Source: Mucilaginibacter cryoferens (lineage in GTDB: Bacteria; Bacteroidota; Bacteroidia; Sphingobacteriales; Sphingobacteriaceae). From it: a DNA stretch of 64,000 nt. The stretch is from assembly GCF_014205845.1 (NCBI RefSeq), contig NZ_JACHCR010000008.1, positions 1 to 64,000 of the forward strand, read 5' to 3'. The notes beneath the pieces are model-generated. The model was not told the origin of the DNA. It ran no database searches and worked only from the letters and a program-made list of their open reading frames with translations. The position numbers were made by a program, and so were the translations under genes. Below are positions 62,810 to 64,000 of this stretch, one piece after another; within the stretch, counting starts at the first letter, position 1; every line of letters starts with the position of its first letter.

Positions 62810-63952
62810 CTATTTTATGTGTAAAATGTCGTCTTTAACAATGGCTTCTACACCTGCAGATGATTTTAAATTTTGGATAAACACCTGTATCGGCTTATTT
62901 TTTTCAATAACGCCGCTAAATGATTCGTTTGCCTTGCCTGCATCGTCAAAAATAACCTTTAAATTAAACCAGCGCTCTAGTACCTCGCTTATATCGCGCA
63001 GCTTTTGGTTATGGAAATAGTACAGCCCATGCATCCAGGCTAATTCTGTAGCAGCATCAAAGGGTTGCTTTAAAAAACCGGTTATGGGGGTGTAAACAGC
63101 CTGGTAGCCGGGTTTTAACAATAGTTTTTGGCTATGCGTATCAGTAGCAGATACACTGCCTTCAATTAGCGATGTTGTAGTTGTGCCCGGGTTGTAAGTG
63201 TTTACGTTAAACTCGGTTCCCAATACCTGTACATTGGTTTGGCTGGTATGTACAATAAACGGGTGTGCGGCATTTTTTGCTACTTTAAAAAACGCTTCGC
63301 CGGTTAAATATACTTCCCTGGTAGCTCCGGTAAACGAAAATGGGAACCGCAGGCTTGATGCCGAATTTAGCCAAACCTGGGTGCCATCTGAGAGGGCTAT
63401 ATGGTAATCCAGTTGCGGCGGCACAATCAGCGTACTCCAGTTTTGGGCTTTTGCATCGGCAAGTTTGTAACTTAAGCCATTAGTCGCCTTCTTTAAATGG
63501 GCAAACGGTGTATTGATAACTCTTTTGGAAGTATCAGAAAGATTGATGTGCTGCCCGTTGGCCATCTGCAATTCGATGGCCGGCTTTTTGGTTTGTTTAA
63601 CAGCTACTGTATTGGCAACAGGCTTTTGTATTGCGTAATAAACCACGGAAAGAGTAATGCATAAAAGAGCGGCAATTGATAACCATTTTATGTAACCTGT
63701 TTGTTGGGTATTAATCGGCTTTACCTTTTTAAGTTTGGGCTCAATTTTATCCCAGGCTTGCTGTTCGTTAAGGTTATTAAAAAATGATTCGGCTTTATTT
63801 GATGTTAATACGGCTTGCATTTCGGCCCAAAGTTTTGCAACATCAGGGTCGTTTTGTATGGCATGTTCAAGTATAGTATCGTCTTCTTCACTTATCGCCC
63901 CCGCAATTTTGTCTATTATTAGCTCCTGAATATAGGTTATATTATATGTCAT
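62810..63952 (-). CDS. FecR family anti-sigma factor
   Basis: 380 residues. Short cytoplasmic N-terminus (anti-sigma part), a transmembrane helix near residues 86-104 (WLSIAALLCITLSVVYYAI), and the FecR periplasmic domain (TLIVPPQLDYHIALSDGTQVWLNSASSLRFPF; VYLTGEAFFKVAKNAAHPFIVHT; VLGTEFNVNTY), ending in DUF4974 (HNQKLRDISEVLERWFNLKVIFDD). It would relay the SusC STN signal to an ECF sigma factor, expected just outside the window. Confidence 0.95.
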   Translation of the reverse strand: MTYNITYIQELIIDKIAGAISEEDDTILEHAIQNDPDVAKLWAEMQAVLTSNKAESFFNNLNEQQAWDKIEPKLKKVKPINTQQTGYIKWLSIAALLCITLSVVYYAIQKPVANTVAVKQTKKPAIELQMANGQHINLSDTSKRVINTPFAHLKKATNGLSYKLADAKAQNWSTLIVPPQLDYHIALSDGTQVWLNSASSLRFPFSFTGATREVYLTGEAFFKVAKNAAHPFIVHTSQTNVQVLGTEFNVNTYNPGTTTTSLIEGSVSATDTHSQKLLLKPGYQAVYTPITGFLKQPFDAATELAWMHGLYYFHNQKLRDISEVLERWFNLKVIFDDAGKANESFSGVIEKNKPIQVFIQNLKSSAGVEAIVKDDILHIK

Positions 63953-64000
63953 TATATATAAGACCAGATTATGAATAAAAGGGTGAACTATTTTGCGTTT

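Noticed and set aside
1..64000. Prophage, insertion sequence or transposase
   Set aside because: No integrase, transposase or phage protein was seen; mobility signs are limited to small palindromic repeats.

Overview
The window is typical chromosomal DNA of a Bacteroidota member, most likely a Sphingobacteriaceae soil or plant bacterium close to Mucilaginibacter or Pedobacter. This is inferred from gene content: a SusC/SusD pair with a FecR anti-sigma factor, GH92 and GH2 glycosidases, Bacteroidota-restricted DUF families (DUF1573, DUF3276, DUF3078, DUF5362, DUF5522, DUF5000/DUF4998-like), and promoters of the TAnnTTTG type. Start codons mostly lack a strong Shine-Dalgarno sequence, and intergenic regions carry many palindromic repeats. 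I see no rRNA, tRNA, CRISPR array, prophage or transposase gene.

Region 0.3-8.3 kb (minus strand) is a DNA-damage-tolerance operon: a 126-residue unknown protein, imuA, imuB, dnaE2 and a PIF1/RecD-like helicase with an HRDC-like tail. The genes are tightly packed or overlapping, and a palindrome overlaps the likely promoter. Two tandem LacI-family regulators follow (8.5-10.7 kb), then a 45-residue secreted peptide, a YoeB toxin with a small non-YefM antitoxin, and several secreted proteins. Next come an orphan TPR sensor kinase and a WXXGXW-repeat protein.

Region 17-24.4 kb (minus) is a glycan-degrading set: a beta-propeller protein, an SGNH esterase, a GH92 alpha-mannosidase and a GH2 glycosidase with a discoidin domain. 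Two of its promoters hold related palindromes (core AAATYGATTT) of the kind bound by LacI-family proteins. lgt lies upstream. Region 25.9-29.4 kb (plus) encodes three of the four steps of trans-4-hydroxy-L-proline breakdown. Region 29.7-32.3 kb is an overlapping three-gene set: EVE protein, CBM9-like protein and a GH10-like hydrolase.

Region 33-38.8 kb (minus) is housekeeping: an amino-acid dehydrogenase homologue lacking its catalytic lysine, nusB, a DUF1573 lipoprotein, yajC, a YbbR protein, coaE, a DNA-ligase-associated type exonuclease and a DUF5522 protein. Region 39-46.5 kb mixes small operons: quinone oxidoreductase, CAP-domain lipoprotein, SDR plus AraC, di-haem peroxidase plus a molybdopterin-fold protein, and DUF3078. 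Region 46.7-52.6 kb holds an MsbA-like ABC exporter, a PUR-family DUF3276 protein, a DUF5362 membrane protein, mgtE and ychF. Region 54.5-64 kb (minus) is a polysaccharide or glycan uptake locus: fecR, susC, susD and two surface lipoproteins. It ends in a clear terminator and has no glycosidase inside the window.

The points most worth a second look are the mutasome operon with its two extra genes and candidate operator, and the paired LacI-type operators of the mannosidase set. Others are the Lys-to-Tyr change in the amino-acid dehydrogenase, the structured element near 49.8 kb, and the palindromic repeat in the ychF leader. No single feature is clearly a new biological system.
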